Source: Alkalibacillus filiformis (GTDB lineage Bacteria; Bacillota; Bacilli; Bacillales; Alkalibacillaceae). Taken from it: DNA of 64,000 nucleotides. Position 1 is the stretch's first letter. Each line of letters opens with the position of its first letter. The stretch is from contig NZ_JAUSUP010000001.1 of the NCBI RefSeq assembly GCF_030814115.1, forward strand, positions 496,001 to 560,000, read 5' to 3'. Shown piece by piece: positions 1-9,177 of this stretch. The translations under genes and the position numbers were made by a program. Under the pieces are notes generated by a model. It ran no database searches. It worked only from the letters and a program-made list of their open reading frames with translations, and was not told the origin of the DNA.

Positions 1-1
1 C

Positions 2-331
2 GTATTAAGCGAATTCGAGAAACATTTTTCAAAAGATCAACTCGCATTACATTTCCACGATACGCGTGGTATGGCTTTAGCTAATACTGTTGTAGCACTT
101 CAGCTAGGCTATCATATTTTTGATAGTGCATTAGGTGGTTTAGGAGGCTGCCCATATGCAAAAGGGGCTTCTGGGAATGTTGCAACAGATGACTTAGCTC
201 ATATGCTTCAGCAAATGGGGCTTGAACAATCAATTGACCTTAATAAACTTCAAGAAGCGGCTCAATTTATAGAATCAAAACTAGACCAACCTTTAACGAG
301 TAAACAAATGGGTATTTCAAGAAGGTTGTAA
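2..331 (+). CDS. yngG: Hydroxymethylglutaryl-CoA lyase, C-terminal part (5' end outside window)
   Basis: Cleaves 3-hydroxy-3-methylglutaryl-CoA to acetyl-CoA and acetoacetate, the last step of leucine/isovalerate breakdown in the cytoplasm. The reading frame is open from base 2, so the start lies upstream of the window; about 109 residues are visible. The metal-binding HFHDTRG segment (near codon 18) and the Gly-rich catalytic loop GGLGGCPYAKGASGN with its reactive Cys are the HMG-CoA lyase signature. It is followed 15 bp later by the hydratase and then the carboxylase subunit, the same order as yngG-yngF-yngE in B. subtilis. Family call is firm; physiological substrate is by family. Confidence 0.93.
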   Translation, partial: VLSEFEKHFSKDQLALHFHDTRGMALANTVVALQLGYHIFDSALGGLGGCPYAKGASGNVATDDLAHMLQQMGLEQSIDLNKLQEAAQFIESKLDQPLTSKQMGISRRL

Positions 332-346
332 GAAGGACGTGATGTT

Positions 347-1126
347 TTGAGCACTGTACAGTTTGAGATGATTGATGATTATATTGGGAAGTTAACGTTA
401 AATAGGCCTGAAGCGGCTAACGCTTTTTCTAAACAGTTAATGGAAGACTTTAACGAACAATTGGATATCATTGAACAACACGAATCATTAAGAGTATTAA
501 TTATTACAGCAGAAGGTGAAAAAGCCTTTTGTGCAGGTGCAGACTTAAAAGAAAGACGCACAATGACACAAGATCAAGTCGTTGAAACAGTCGGGCAGAT
601 TGGTTCACTAGTCACACGTGTAGCAAACTTAAAAGTTCCAACGATTGCAGCTATTAACGGTGCTACATTCGGAGGTGGCTTAGAGCTAACATTAGGTTGT
701 GACATCCGCATTGCGAGTAAAAATGCAAAGATGGGACTAACTGAAACGTCTTTAGCGATTATCCCTGGTGCAGGCGGTACACAACGTTTAGCACGCTTAA
801 TCGGTTTAGCAAAAGCAAAATATTATATTTTAACTGCTAAGCGCTTTGATAGTTATGAAGGAGAAAAAATCGGATTAATTGAAAAAGTCGTTGATCTTTC
901 TGAACTACAAGACGAAGCTTCAGAGATTGCTAATCAAATAGCGTCAAATGGACCTGTTGGGGTTCAAATGGCTAAACAAGCGATTGATGAAGGTTTAGAC
1001 CATGATATTGACACTGGATTGAAATTAGAAAGAGAAAAATACTTAAATACGATTCCAACTAAAGATCGCTTAGAAGCGTTAGAAGCGTTTAAAGAGAAGC
1101 GAAAACCGATCTTTACTGGTAAGTAG
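347..1126 (+). CDS. yngF: Enoyl-CoA hydratase/isomerase (probable methylglutaconyl-CoA hydratase)
   Basis: A 259-residue crotonase-fold enzyme that adds water to an enoyl-CoA. Its place between HMG-CoA lyase and a carboxyltransferase points to 3-methylglutaconyl-CoA. The oxyanion-hole segments FCAGADLKER (about residues 64-73) and ATFGGGLEL (about 105-113) and the catalytic region ETSLAIIPGAGGTQRL are all present. Start is TTG: the box AGAAGGA at 331-337 stands 9 nt upstream and no in-frame ATG is closer. Length is normal for the family. B. subtilis YngF is the nearest named relative; other enoyl-CoAs cannot be excluded as substrate. Confidence 0.92.
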   Translation: MSTVQFEMIDDYIGKLTLNRPEAANAFSKQLMEDFNEQLDIIEQHESLRVLIITAEGEKAFCAGADLKERRTMTQDQVVETVGQIGSLVTRVANLKVPTIAAINGATFGGGLELTLGCDIRIASKNAKMGLTETSLAIIPGAGGTQRLARLIGLAKAKYYILTAKRFDSYEGEKIGLIEKVVDLSELQDEASEIANQIASNGPVGVQMAKQAIDEGLDHDIDTGLKLEREKYLNTIPTKDRLEALEAFKEKRKPIFTGK

Positions 1127-1142
1127 AAAGGATGACCTTAAC

Positions 1143-2672
1143 ATGGCATTTGAAGAACAACACCAAGCGATTCGCGACCGAATAGAAAAGGGTGGTGCAG
1201 AAAAGTATCACGAAAAGAATTCAGAAAAAGGTAAGATGTTCGTCCGAGACCGTTTAAAGATGCTGTTAGATGAAGATTTAAACGTAGAAGATGCATTTTT
1301 CGCAAACTGTGTCGATGAATCGTTACCTGCAGACGGTGTCGTTACAGGATTAGGGAAAATTAACGGCGAGACCGTAGCGATTATGGCGAATGATTCCACT
1401 GTAAAGGCCGGCTCTTGGGGCGCACTTACGGTTGAAAAAATCATTCGCATCCAAGAAACGGCAATGAAACTAGAAGTTCCAATGCTGTACTTAGTTGACT
1501 CAGCTGGTGCACGTATTACGGATCAAATTGACATGTTCCCAAACCGTCGTGGAGCAGGGCGCATTTTCTATAATCAAGTGAAAATGTCAGGCCGTGTGCC
1601 ACAAGTTTGTTTATTATTTGGTCCATCTGCAGCTGGTGGTGCATACATACCAGCCTTTTGTGACATCGTGGTGATGGTTGATGGTAATGCGTCGATGTAC
1701 TTAGGCTCTCCACGAATGGCTGAGAAAGTAATCGGAGAAAAAGTGTCACTTGAAGAAATGGGCGGTGCGCAAATGCACTGTTCAGTATCAGGTGTTGGGG
1801 ATGTTTTAGTTAAAAGTGAACAAGAAGCTATTAAATATGCTCAAAAATATTTAACATACTTCCCGCAAAACTTTAGAACACAACCACCTGAAAAAGAAAC
1901 GATTGACCCAAGTCAATTTGATAAAACGATCAGTGACTTAATTCCCGAAAATCAAAATGCTCCATTCGATATGTATGAGTTAATCAATCGTTTGATTGAT
2001 GAAGATAGTTTCTGTGAAATTAAGCGCGAGTTTGCTAAAGAATTGATTACTGGGCTAGCGAGAATTGACGGTAAATCAGTTGGGATCATTGCGAACCAAC
2101 CACGCATGAAAGGTGGCGTATTGTTCCACGACTCAGCTGATAAAGCAGCTAAATTCATTCAGCTATGTGATGCGTTTAACATTCCACTCGTCTTCTTAGC
2201 TGACATTCCAGGATTCATGATTGGAACAAAGGTAGAACGTGCTGGTATTATTCGTCATGGTGCTAAGATGATCTCAGCAATGAGTGAAGTAACAGTACCG
2301 AAAATTTGTGTCGTCGTAAGAAAAGCTTATGGTGCAGGACTATATGCGATGGCAGGACCAGCTTTCGATCCAGACGTAACGATTGCTCTTCCTACAGCAC
2401 AAATTGCTGTTATGGGACCTGAAGCTGCTGTTAATGCTGTATACGCTAACAAAATTGCTGAATTACCAGAAGAAGAGCGACCAGCGTTTATTAAAGAAAA
2501 ACAAGAAGAATATAAAGAGAACATCGATATTTACAGACTAGCTTCTGAAATGATCGTTGATGATATCGTGCAACCGAATGACTTAAGAGATGTTCTGACA
2601 CAAAGACTCGATATTTACCAATCTAAAAACTTAACATTTACTGAACGAAAACACGGTGTTTATCCTGTGTAA
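1143..2672 (+). CDS. yngE: Acyl-CoA carboxylase, carboxyltransferase (beta) subunit
   Basis: A 509-residue biotin-dependent carboxyltransferase with the two crotonase-like halves of the propionyl-/methylcrotonyl-CoA carboxylase beta family. It moves CO2 from carboxybiotin to an acyl-CoA. Visible family blocks include SAGARITDQ, FGPSAAGGAYIPAFCDIV and YLGSPRMAEKVIGE in the N half, and LADIPGFMIGTKVERAGIIRHG with AYGAGLYAMAGPAF in the C half. It ends the yngGFE-like operon, with an intrinsic terminator directly after. The biotin carboxylase and biotin carrier partners must lie upstream of the window. The leucine pathway context favours methylcrotonyl-CoA; propionyl-CoA is the alternative. Confidence 0.92.
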   Translation: MAFEEQHQAIRDRIEKGGAEKYHEKNSEKGKMFVRDRLKMLLDEDLNVEDAFFANCVDESLPADGVVTGLGKINGETVAIMANDSTVKAGSWGALTVEKIIRIQETAMKLEVPMLYLVDSAGARITDQIDMFPNRRGAGRIFYNQVKMSGRVPQVCLLFGPSAAGGAYIPAFCDIVVMVDGNASMYLGSPRMAEKVIGEKVSLEEMGGAQMHCSVSGVGDVLVKSEQEAIKYAQKYLTYFPQNFRTQPPEKETIDPSQFDKTISDLIPENQNAPFDMYELINRLIDEDSFCEIKREFAKELITGLARIDGKSVGIIANQPRMKGGVLFHDSADKAAKFIQLCDAFNIPLVFLADIPGFMIGTKVERAGIIRHGAKMISAMSEVTVPKICVVVRKAYGAGLYAMAGPAFDPDVTIALPTAQIAVMGPEAAVNAVYANKIAELPEEERPAFIKEKQEEYKENIDIYRLASEMIVDDIVQPNDLRDVLTQRLDIYQSKNLTFTERKHGVYPV

Positions 2673-2683
2673 TAACATCAATG

Positions 2684-2726
2684 CAGCATGGCTTAGCAAT
2701 TTGTCCTAAGTCATGCTGTTTTATTT
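2684..2726 (+). terminator. Intrinsic terminator of the yngGFE operon
   Basis: The hairpin pairs CAGCATGGCTTAG (2684-2696) with CTAAGTCATGCTG (2706-2718) across a 9-nt loop, with one mismatch, followed by TTTTATTT. Confidence 0.85.
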
Positions 2727-2798
2727 AGTCAATTAGTCAAAATCGGCAAGGAAGTTTAATATATTAATAATATGTAAACTTGTGAATGGAGGATTTAT

Positions 2799-4448
2799 AT
2801 GTCATATGATGCAATCGTTATAGGTGCGGGGCTTTCTGGTCTCGTTACAACGGCTGAGATTGCTAACAGTGGTAAAACAGTATTATTACTTGACCAAGAA
2901 CCCGAAAGTTCATTCGGTGGACAAGCTTGGTGGTCTTTTGGTGGATTATTTTTAATAGATTCACCTGAACAACGTAAAATGGGGATTAATGATTCACTAG
3001 AATTAGCCGAACAAGATTGGTTCGGCTCTGCTGGCTTTGACAGAGAAGACGAAGATTACTGGGGAAAACAATGGGCAAAAGCTTACTTACAATTTGCTGC
3101 TAACGAAAAGCGAGATTGGTTAAGACGACTAGGCATTGGTTTGTTTCCTGTTGTTGGTTGGGCAGAGCGAGGCGGATACTTAGCTGAAGGTCACGGTAAC
3201 TCTGTTCCTCGATTTCACATCGTTTGGGGAACCGGGCCTGGCATAGTAGAGCCTTTTGAAAAGCTAGTTAAGAAGTTTATCGACGGTGGATTGGTTACAT
3301 ATAAACCACGGCATCAAGTAGATGAATTAATCATTAACAATCAAGTTGCAACAGGTGTCAAAGGTTCTATATTAAAAGACGACGACGTTGAGCGAGGTGA
3401 GAAGAGCTCGCGAGAAATTGTTGGGGAATTTGAATATGAAGCAGAACATATTGTGATTGCTAGTGGTGGAGTAGGGGCTAACTTTGACCTAATCCGAAAA
3501 AATTGGCCAAAGAGGTTAGGAAATCCTCCTAAAAATATGATTTCTGGAGTACCAGATTACGTCGATGGTCGCATGCTTAACATTGCTGAAAACTCGGGGG
3601 CAAAAATCGCCAATAAAGATCGGATGTGGCATTACACCGAAGGAATTAAAAACTGGAGTCCAGTATGGTCCAATCACGGTATTCGTATATTACCTGGACC
3701 ATCATCCATTTGGTTAGATGCAGAAGGTAATCGTTTCCCAGCTCCGAACTTCCCTGGCTTTGATACACTTGGCACACTTGAATCAATCATGAAAACTGAT
3801 TATGATTATTCATGGTTCATTTTAACGCAAAAAATCATCGAAAAAGAATTTGCTCTTTCAGGTTCTGAACAAAATCCTGATCTAACAGGAAAAAGTATTA
3901 AGCAGCTGCTAAAGCGTGTATTACCAGGAGCACCAGGACCAGTTGAAGCCTTCAAATCTAAAGGTGAAGACTTTATCGTAGCTGACAAATTAACTGATTT
4001 AGTCAATCAAATGAACGAATTAACAGGAGAACAACTCCTTGATGAAGAACATATACGTAGACAGATTGAAGCTCGCGACCGCGAAATTGATAACAAATTC
4101 ACTAAAGACTTACAAATTACTGCTCTTAGAGGTTCGCGTTTTTATAAAGGAGATAAGTTGATCCGCACAGCTAAACCACATCAAATATTACATGAGAAAA
4201 ACGGACCATTAATTGCTGTACGATTAAACATACTAAGCAGAAAGACGCTAGGTGGACTGCAAACTGACTTATCAGGTACAGTGTTAGGGCAAACCGGTGA
4301 ACCGATTAAAGGATTATACGCAGTAGGAGAAGCATCTGGTTTTGGTGGCGGTGGGATTCACGGTTACCGTGCATTAGAAGGAACATTTTTAGGTGGTTGT
4401 TTATTTACAGGTAAAACGGTTGGAAGAACAATCGGTAACTACAGTTAA
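2799..4448 (+). CDS. FAD-binding dehydrogenase (FAD-dependent oxidoreductase 2 family)
   Basis: A 549-residue flavoprotein. The N-terminus has the Rossmann dinucleotide motif VIGAGLSGLVTTAEIANSG (residues 6-24) followed by an acidic strand end (LLLDQE). The C-terminus has the second FAD-contact region GEASGFGGGGIHGYRALEGT. It resembles the predicted oxidoreductases related to fumarate reductase and 3-ketosteroid dehydrogenase (COG3573 type), but the substrate is unknown. RBS GGAGGA (2788-2793) fixes the ATG. It is monocistronic or loosely coupled to the small membrane protein 57 bp downstream. The family is certain; no specific reaction should be assigned. Confidence 0.85.
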   Translation: MSYDAIVIGAGLSGLVTTAEIANSGKTVLLLDQEPESSFGGQAWWSFGGLFLIDSPEQRKMGINDSLELAEQDWFGSAGFDREDEDYWGKQWAKAYLQFAANEKRDWLRRLGIGLFPVVGWAERGGYLAEGHGNSVPRFHIVWGTGPGIVEPFEKLVKKFIDGGLVTYKPRHQVDELIINNQVATGVKGSILKDDDVERGEKSSREIVGEFEYEAEHIVIASGGVGANFDLIRKNWPKRLGNPPKNMISGVPDYVDGRMLNIAENSGAKIANKDRMWHYTEGIKNWSPVWSNHGIRILPGPSSIWLDAEGNRFPAPNFPGFDTLGTLESIMKTDYDYSWFILTQKIIEKEFALSGSEQNPDLTGKSIKQLLKRVLPGAPGPVEAFKSKGEDFIVADKLTDLVNQMNELTGEQLLDEEHIRRQIEARDREIDNKFTKDLQITALRGSRFYKGDKLIRTAKPHQILHEKNGPLIAVRLNILSRKTLGGLQTDLSGTVLGQTGEPIKGLYAVGEASGFGGGGIHGYRALEGTFLGGCLFTGKTVGRTIGNYS

Positions 4449-4505
4449 CGATAACTTTATTATGTAAACCTATTAAAAAGAATCTCATAGAATGGATAGA
4501 AGACG

Positions 4506-4772
4506 ATGATTCATATACTGACTATATTAGGCTTTGTATTGATTTCTTTCTTTATTATACTCTCACAAACAATACTTAAAGCTAAACACGATTACAATTT
4601 CATAATTTTTAACACTTTATTTTATATAAGTTTCATTGGTGTAGTCATCAGTGGCATTGGAATGATCTTTAATTTCGACATCATTAACTTTCATTTACTA
4701 TTTGGTGTCAGTATGATCGTCTTCATTGGTTCAATATTAAGTATGATCACTTCAGTTTCTTTCTATGAATAG
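4506..4772 (+). CDS. Small membrane protein, about three transmembrane helices
   Basis: An 88-residue hydrophobic protein of unknown function. Hydrophobic stretches at about residues 3-22, 30-53 and 62-84 suggest three membrane helices, with one basic turn (KAKHD) after the first. I recognise no named family. The ribosome site is weak (AGAAGACG). It sits 15 bp before a TTG-start gene for a phospholipase C-like protein that has a strong site, so the two are probably co-transcribed. Confidence 0.65.
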   Translation: MIHILTILGFVLISFFIILSQTILKAKHDYNFIIFNTLFYISFIGVVISGIGMIFNFDIINFHLLFGVSMIVFIGSILSMITSVSFYE

Positions 4773-4787
4773 AGAGGAGTTATTATT

Positions 4788-5408
4788 TTGGGATCTCGTA
4801 TTATGCACTTAATAATAGCAAATCGTATTTTGGAAAATGTTGCGGTTACTGACCGTACAGCTTTTTTACTCGGTGGAATTGCTCCAGATACTGGAGTACC
4901 AAAAGAAGAGTCACATTTCTATAGCGGAGAACATCATAATTATACTAGAACTATTGACTATGAAGCGTTTTATAATAAATATAAATCGTTATTCGATGAT
5001 GATTATATTAAAGGATACTACACTCATCTCATCGCTGATGACCTATGGTTACAAGGCTTTTATTTATCGTGGTTGAAAAATCGTATGGAAGCAGATGAAC
5101 AATTGTTTAAAGCATATCATCGAGATTTTTGGTTATTAAATGCCAAATTAATAGAATACTATGGGTATCAAGAGGAGTTAGTCGATACATTGAATTCAAC
5201 CCTTCCGCAAATAATCGATCTAGAAGAAGTAAAACAACAAAATGTAATTGAATTTACGAATCAAATTTTGAACGACTTACACTATGACAAACAAAATATC
5301 GATGAAAATCTTGAAGTATTTACTTTACAACAAATCGTCGGTTATATTGAAACGTCAATTGAACAAGCACTCTATAGGCTGAATCAACACAAGATTATTA
5401 CAGTTTAG
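4788..5408 (+). CDS. Zinc-dependent phospholipase C-like hydrolase
   Basis: A 206-residue soluble protein opening with GSRIMHLIIANRIL and LLGGIAPDTGVPKEESHF, a pattern I associate with the zinc-dependent phospholipase C-like (PF00882-type) cytosolic family. His and Asp residues that could bind metal occur at HLIIAN, GGIAPD, SHFYSGEHHNY and YYTHLIADD. There is no signal peptide, unlike secreted PlcC enzymes, so an extracellular toxin role is unlikely. Start is TTG, chosen because GAGAGGAG lies 8-10 nt upstream. Substrate unknown; the family call is from pattern recognition. Confidence 0.68.
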   Translation: MGSRIMHLIIANRILENVAVTDRTAFLLGGIAPDTGVPKEESHFYSGEHHNYTRTIDYEAFYNKYKSLFDDDYIKGYYTHLIADDLWLQGFYLSWLKNRMEADEQLFKAYHRDFWLLNAKLIEYYGYQEELVDTLNSTLPQIIDLEEVKQQNVIEFTNQILNDLHYDKQNIDENLEVFTLQQIVGYIETSIEQALYRLNQHKIITV

Positions 5409-5435
5409 CTTATTGATTTAGGAGGAGATAACTAA

Positions 5436-5684
5436 GTGAATACCATTTTAATGATCGTTTTATTATCATCCGTTGATTTAAACTTTGATCACGAAAGTAA
5501 GAATGAACAACATGAGAAGCCAAAAATTGAATTACTTGAAGATCCTAGTTTAAAGAAAAATGCCTTATTACCTTTACCACCAAATATAATTCAGAGCCCA
5601 TTTGAAAATGAACTGCTACCTTTACCAGAAGAAACACCAGTTCCTGACTTATTAGAAAAAGATCAAGCAAAAAATAACCATTAA
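5436..5684 (+). CDS. Small proline-rich acidic protein, unknown function
   Basis: An 82-residue protein starting with GTG behind a strong RBS (AGGAGGAG, about 10 nt upstream). After a short hydrophobic N-terminus (about residues 3-12) it becomes charged and carries two similar segments, ALLPLPPN and ELLPLPEE, spaced about 20 residues apart. No family recognised. It closes the small operon that starts at 4506 and is followed by a strong hairpin. The clear RBS and the operon position support it as real in spite of low complexity. Confidence 0.6.
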   Translation: MNTILMIVLLSSVDLNFDHESKNEQHEKPKIELLEDPSLKKNALLPLPPNIIQSPFENELLPLPEETPVPDLLEKDQAKNNH

Positions 5685-5688
5685 AATA

Positions 5689-5725
5689 GACGCTTGGAAT
5701 CTTTTGAAATCCAAGCGTCTTATTA
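5689..5725. terminator. Bidirectional terminator between convergent genes
   Basis: A perfect 10-bp stem, GACGCTTGGA (5689-5698) with TCCAAGCGTC (5710-5719), flanked by A/T-rich tails on both sides. It lies between the 5436 gene and the oppositely oriented acyl-CoA ligase. Confidence 0.85.
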
Positions 5726-7672
5726 TTAGTTTTGCACTTTACCAATCTCACGAATTTGATCAACGACATGTGGGTTTTCTAATGCAGATAGATCGCCTGC
5801 ATCTTTATTTAGATAAGCTGACTTAATAGCACGACGCATTACTTTAGCATTTCGTGTTTTTGGCAAATCTTGAACGATATGCACAGTTCTCGGTGCTATC
5901 GCTTTTCCTAGGCGATTAATGGCATGATCAATCAACTCGTTTTTCAACACTTCTTCGTTGTTTGGATCATCTTTCGTCACAACAAATGCAATCGGCTTTT
6001 CACCTTTAACCTCATCAGGGATGCCAATCACACCAGCTTCAACAACCGAATCATGTTCAACAAAAATTGATTCAATTTCAGCCGGCCCTAAACGTTTACC
6101 AGCTACGTTTAACGTATCATCTGAACGACCAGTAATCGTATAGAAACCTTCATCATCATGCACAACCCAATCTCCATGGACCCACGTGTCTTTAAATCGG
6201 CTCCAATACGTATTTTCATAACGTTCATTTTCTTTATAAAAACCATTCGTCATACCGACCCACGGCTGTTTAATAACTAATTCTCCAACTTCATTTTCAA
6301 CACGGCTTCCATCTTCATCATAAACGTCAACATCCATACCTGGTAAAGCAGCATTAAAGCCAACTGGCGCAATTGGTTTTACTAATACATTACCAAAAAT
6401 ACCGCCAGAAATTTCTGTTCCACCTGAGTAGTTGAAGATTGGGATCTCTTTACGGCACACTTTATCAAACAGCCACATCCACGGCTCTTCATTCCATGGC
6501 TCACCAGTAGAACCGATCAACTTTAACGATGATAAGTCATGTTGTGTTACGTAAGTTTCATCTAATGTCATTAACGTACGAATTAAAGTTGGTGCAATAC
6601 CTAAATGGGTGACTTGATGCTTCTCTACAATTTCCCAAATACGATTAGGTTTAGGGAAGGTAGGAGTACCTTCGAACATTAAGATCGTTGCACCGTTCAA
6701 AAGTCCACCATATACTAAGAAAGGCCCCATCATCCAACCCATGTCAGTATACCAAAACAGTGTATCACCAGGAGAAACATCCATTGTAATACCAGCATCA
6801 AAAGCAGACTTTAAAGGGAATCCATTATGAGTATGAAGAGCACCTTTAGGCTTACCAGTCGTACCTGAGGTATAAATGATCATATAAGGATCTTGGCCAT
6901 TCGTTTTCACTGAGTTGAACTCTGAATTTGTAGATACTAACTCAGACCACGTAACGTCTTTGGAATCGTCCCATGTGACATCAATACCTAAATGTTCCAC
7001 CATAAACACTTTTTCTATTGATGGAGATTCATTAACAGCAATCGTTGCTTCATCTTTTAAATTAACAGCTTTACCACCACGGTTGAAACCATCAGCTGTG
7101 ATTAAATATTTAGCTTCAGCAGCGTTCATACGTGTTGATATCGCTTCTGATTTATAACCAGAAAAAGCAGGAGAGAAGATCGCACCAATTTTAGAGATCG
7201 CCAGCATAGCAATCGTTGTTTCTGGGATCATAGGCATATAAATTGTAAAAATGTCACCTTGTTTAGCACCATGGTTAAGCAATCCATTAGCAACACGGTT
7301 CACTTCTTCATCTAGCTGCTTAAACGTATATGTTACCGTCTCGCCAGCGTCACTTTCCCAAATAAGAGCATTTTTGTCTTTATAATCTGGATTTAGAGCC
7401 CACTTTTCAACAGCATTATAAGCCACATTTAATTGACCGTTAACAAACCATTCAGGGTACATCACGCCATTAGATAAATCTAGTGTTTGTTCATAGTCTT
7501 TAAACCAATTAATATCTAATTCCTTAATCGATTCATGCCAAAATTCAGCAATGTCATGAACACTGTAATTATGAAATTCATTATAATTATCAAAACCTAA
7601 ACGGTTCATAAATTGATAAAGTCGTGTTTGTTTTAAAGCGTTTTCATCAGGAAACCAAACTGCTTTTGTCAT
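5726..7672 (-). CDS. Acetyl-/acetoacetyl-CoA synthetase-type acyl-CoA ligase (AMP-forming)
   Basis: A 648-residue ANL-superfamily enzyme that activates a carboxylic acid to its CoA thioester through an acyl-adenylate. The N-terminus is of the acetyl-CoA synthetase type. The P-loop-like A3 motif YTSGTTGKPKG is intact, followed by SGGTEISGG (adenylate-binding region), GDW, and the hinge/C-terminal region TGRSDDTLNVAGKRLGPAEIE. The C-terminal catalytic Lys lies in TRNAKVMRRAIK. Start taken at the ATG at 7672 because GGAGTG sits 9 nt before it; a GTG 12 nt upstream overlaps that RBS. SGGTEISGG differs from the WQTETGG of true Acs, so acetoacetate, propionate or a short branched acid is possible. 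Confidence 0.85.
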   Translation of the reverse strand: MTKAVWFPDENALKQTRLYQFMNRLGFDNYNEFHNYSVHDIAEFWHESIKELDINWFKDYEQTLDLSNGVMYPEWFVNGQLNVAYNAVEKWALNPDYKDKNALIWESDAGETVTYTFKQLDEEVNRVANGLLNHGAKQGDIFTIYMPMIPETTIAMLAISKIGAIFSPAFSGYKSEAISTRMNAAEAKYLITADGFNRGGKAVNLKDEATIAVNESPSIEKVFMVEHLGIDVTWDDSKDVTWSELVSTNSEFNSVKTNGQDPYMIIYTSGTTGKPKGALHTHNGFPLKSAFDAGITMDVSPGDTLFWYTDMGWMMGPFLVYGGLLNGATILMFEGTPTFPKPNRIWEIVEKHQVTHLGIAPTLIRTLMTLDETYVTQHDLSSLKLIGSTGEPWNEEPWMWLFDKVCRKEIPIFNYSGGTEISGGIFGNVLVKPIAPVGFNAALPGMDVDVYDEDGSRVENEVGELVIKQPWVGMTNGFYKENERYENTYWSRFKDTWVHGDWVVHDDEGFYTITGRSDDTLNVAGKRLGPAEIESIFVEHDSVVEAGVIGIPDEVKGEKPIAFVVTKDDPNNEEVLKNELIDHAINRLGKAIAPRTVHIVQDLPKTRNAKVMRRAIKSAYLNKDAGDLSALENPHVVDQIREIGKVQN

Positions 7673-8202
7673 ATAAGGGATCACTCCGATTCATATAGAT
7701 TGATTTGCTTGAAAATTTTAATATCTATAGTCAATTATAACGCAGAATATTAGGAGTGAGAAGGTGATACGTGTAATCGGTTACAAATAAAGAGTATTAA
7801 AACGTAAAACAAGAAAAGGTATAGATCATTAGATTAATAGGAATAAGGAAGAACTACACATTGAATTACCAGGGATTAAAGTAAGAACAAATTACATAGG
7901 TAAAACGCAAAAAAATAATTTTCTCATAACGATATGTAACTTATAAATTATTATTAAGTTTGCAACAAAACAATTAAAGACAAATGAGCCATAAACACTG
8001 TCAAATCAATGTTTAGAGTAGGATTAATGAAACATTAGGCTACTTTTTAAACTAATCACTAACTTGGTATAATCGATGTTATGTAAACCTAAATATAAAT
8101 TTTATAATGGCAAATACATAGTTAATAGTCTCTTATATATATTCACCATTAATATTCATTAATTATGTTTGTATTTAATAATGTCATTTGTCTTAGTAAA
8201 TC
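7673..8202. other. Long AT-rich intergenic stretch without a convincing gene
   Basis: About 530 bp between the acyl-CoA ligase start and the end of fosB. No frame has a credible start and RBS. The first 30 bp hold the ligase RBS. Around 7858-7915 one + frame reads EELHIELPGIKVRTNYIGK, a protein-like string bounded by stops upstream, which may be the wreck of an old gene. The rest is very A/T-rich, with many TATA-like sequences of no clear assignment. Confidence 0.5.
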
Positions 8203-8625
8203 TTAATCAAAGAACTCCATATATGGTTTTTCTTCTCTATAAAAATCCATTCTGTCATTTAAAGTTCCGGTATGAAATTCAAACTTGTGACCATCAGGAT
8301 CTGTAAAATAAATTGACTGAAGATCTTTTTTGTTTCTTTTTCGTCCAGGTAAAATATTAACATTAAATGCTTTTAATTTTTCAAGGAAATGATCATAATC
8401 TGATTCATCGATTGAAAATGCAATATGTGTATATGACTCGTGTATTTCATAACGTGGTATGTTTTTCTCTACATTAAGAGCAATCCAAATTCCATTCATA
8501 TCAAAATAAGCAGTATTTATTCCTTTAACTAATAATTTTGCATCCAATATTTCTTGATAAAAATCAATTGATTTCTCTAAGTCAGACACAGAAAATAATA
8601 AATGATTGATTCCTTTTATTTTCAC
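8203..8625 (-). CDS. fosB: FosB-type fosfomycin thiol transferase
   Basis: A 140-residue glyoxalase/VOC-fold metalloenzyme closely matching FosB, which attaches bacillithiol (or Cys) to fosfomycin and opens its epoxide. The three metal ligands are in place: His8 (GINHL), His67 (YTHIAF) and Glu116 (HKFEFH). FosB hallmarks SYTHIAFS, SIYFTDPDGHKFEFHTGTL and DRMDFYREEKPYM are present. The RBS GGAGGA lies just upstream of the ATG. The gene sits in an AT-rich pocket between two gene-poor stretches, which could reflect acquisition. Chromosomal fosB is, however, common in Bacillaceae, so intrinsic resistance is the simplest view. Confidence 0.92.
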   Translation of the reverse strand: MKIKGINHLLFSVSDLEKSIDFYQEILDAKLLVKGINTAYFDMNGIWIALNVEKNIPRYEIHESYTHIAFSIDESDYDHFLEKLKAFNVNILPGRKRNKKDLQSIYFTDPDGHKFEFHTGTLNDRMDFYREEKPYMEFFD

Positions 8626-8719
8626 TTGATCTCCTCCAAATGGCTAAGCTGTTCGTTCAATAAACTTATTTTAAAGCCCCCTCCCCTTCTCTCATTCTAA
8701 TTACCAATAATTGTTACAA

Positions 8720-8995
8720 TTATTCTACAGCACTTGCTCTTTGCTTCTTACTAAGAGTTATAAAACTGGCTATAAGCAAGCCACTTATGATGACCAATGT
8801 TAGAGCTCCCAAAACATTAGAAATCTCAAAAATATTAAATTGAAAATTAACCACTAAAGCAATAAATATGGCTAATATCATTAACCCTCTACTTTTACTT
8901 TTTCTATAAAACGACATAAAAATAGACAAAGATATAACTGACCCTATAAAGACTACTATTAAGACCATTATGTATAAAAACAACTCTTCAGTCAT
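8720..8995 (-). CDS. Small membrane protein, three predicted helices
   Basis: A 91-residue hydrophobic protein with likely helices at about residues 5-30, 37-55 and 60-82, separated by a basic loop (YRKSKSRG) and ending in a polar tail (KKQRASAVE). No family recognised. It is oriented like fosB, 95 bp upstream of it, but the gap and the separate RBS of fosB leave co-transcription open. Confidence 0.6.
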   Translation of the reverse strand: MTEELFLYIMVLIVVFIGSVISLSIFMSFYRKSKSRGLMILAIFIALVVNFQFNIFEISNVLGALTLVIISGLLIASFITLSKKQRASAVE

Positions 8996-9177
8996 AGCTC
9001 ACTCTCCATAAATTTATATTATGTGCATTATACCATTTTTTGTGATTTTTAATAAACTTTAACTAAATTTTCTAAATCTTAAAACTAATAACGTATTCCT
9101 TATTTATTACATATTACTAAAGCCTTTACTAATCATAATGATTAAGATCATTAAAGTTAAAGAAAGAAGGATATATC

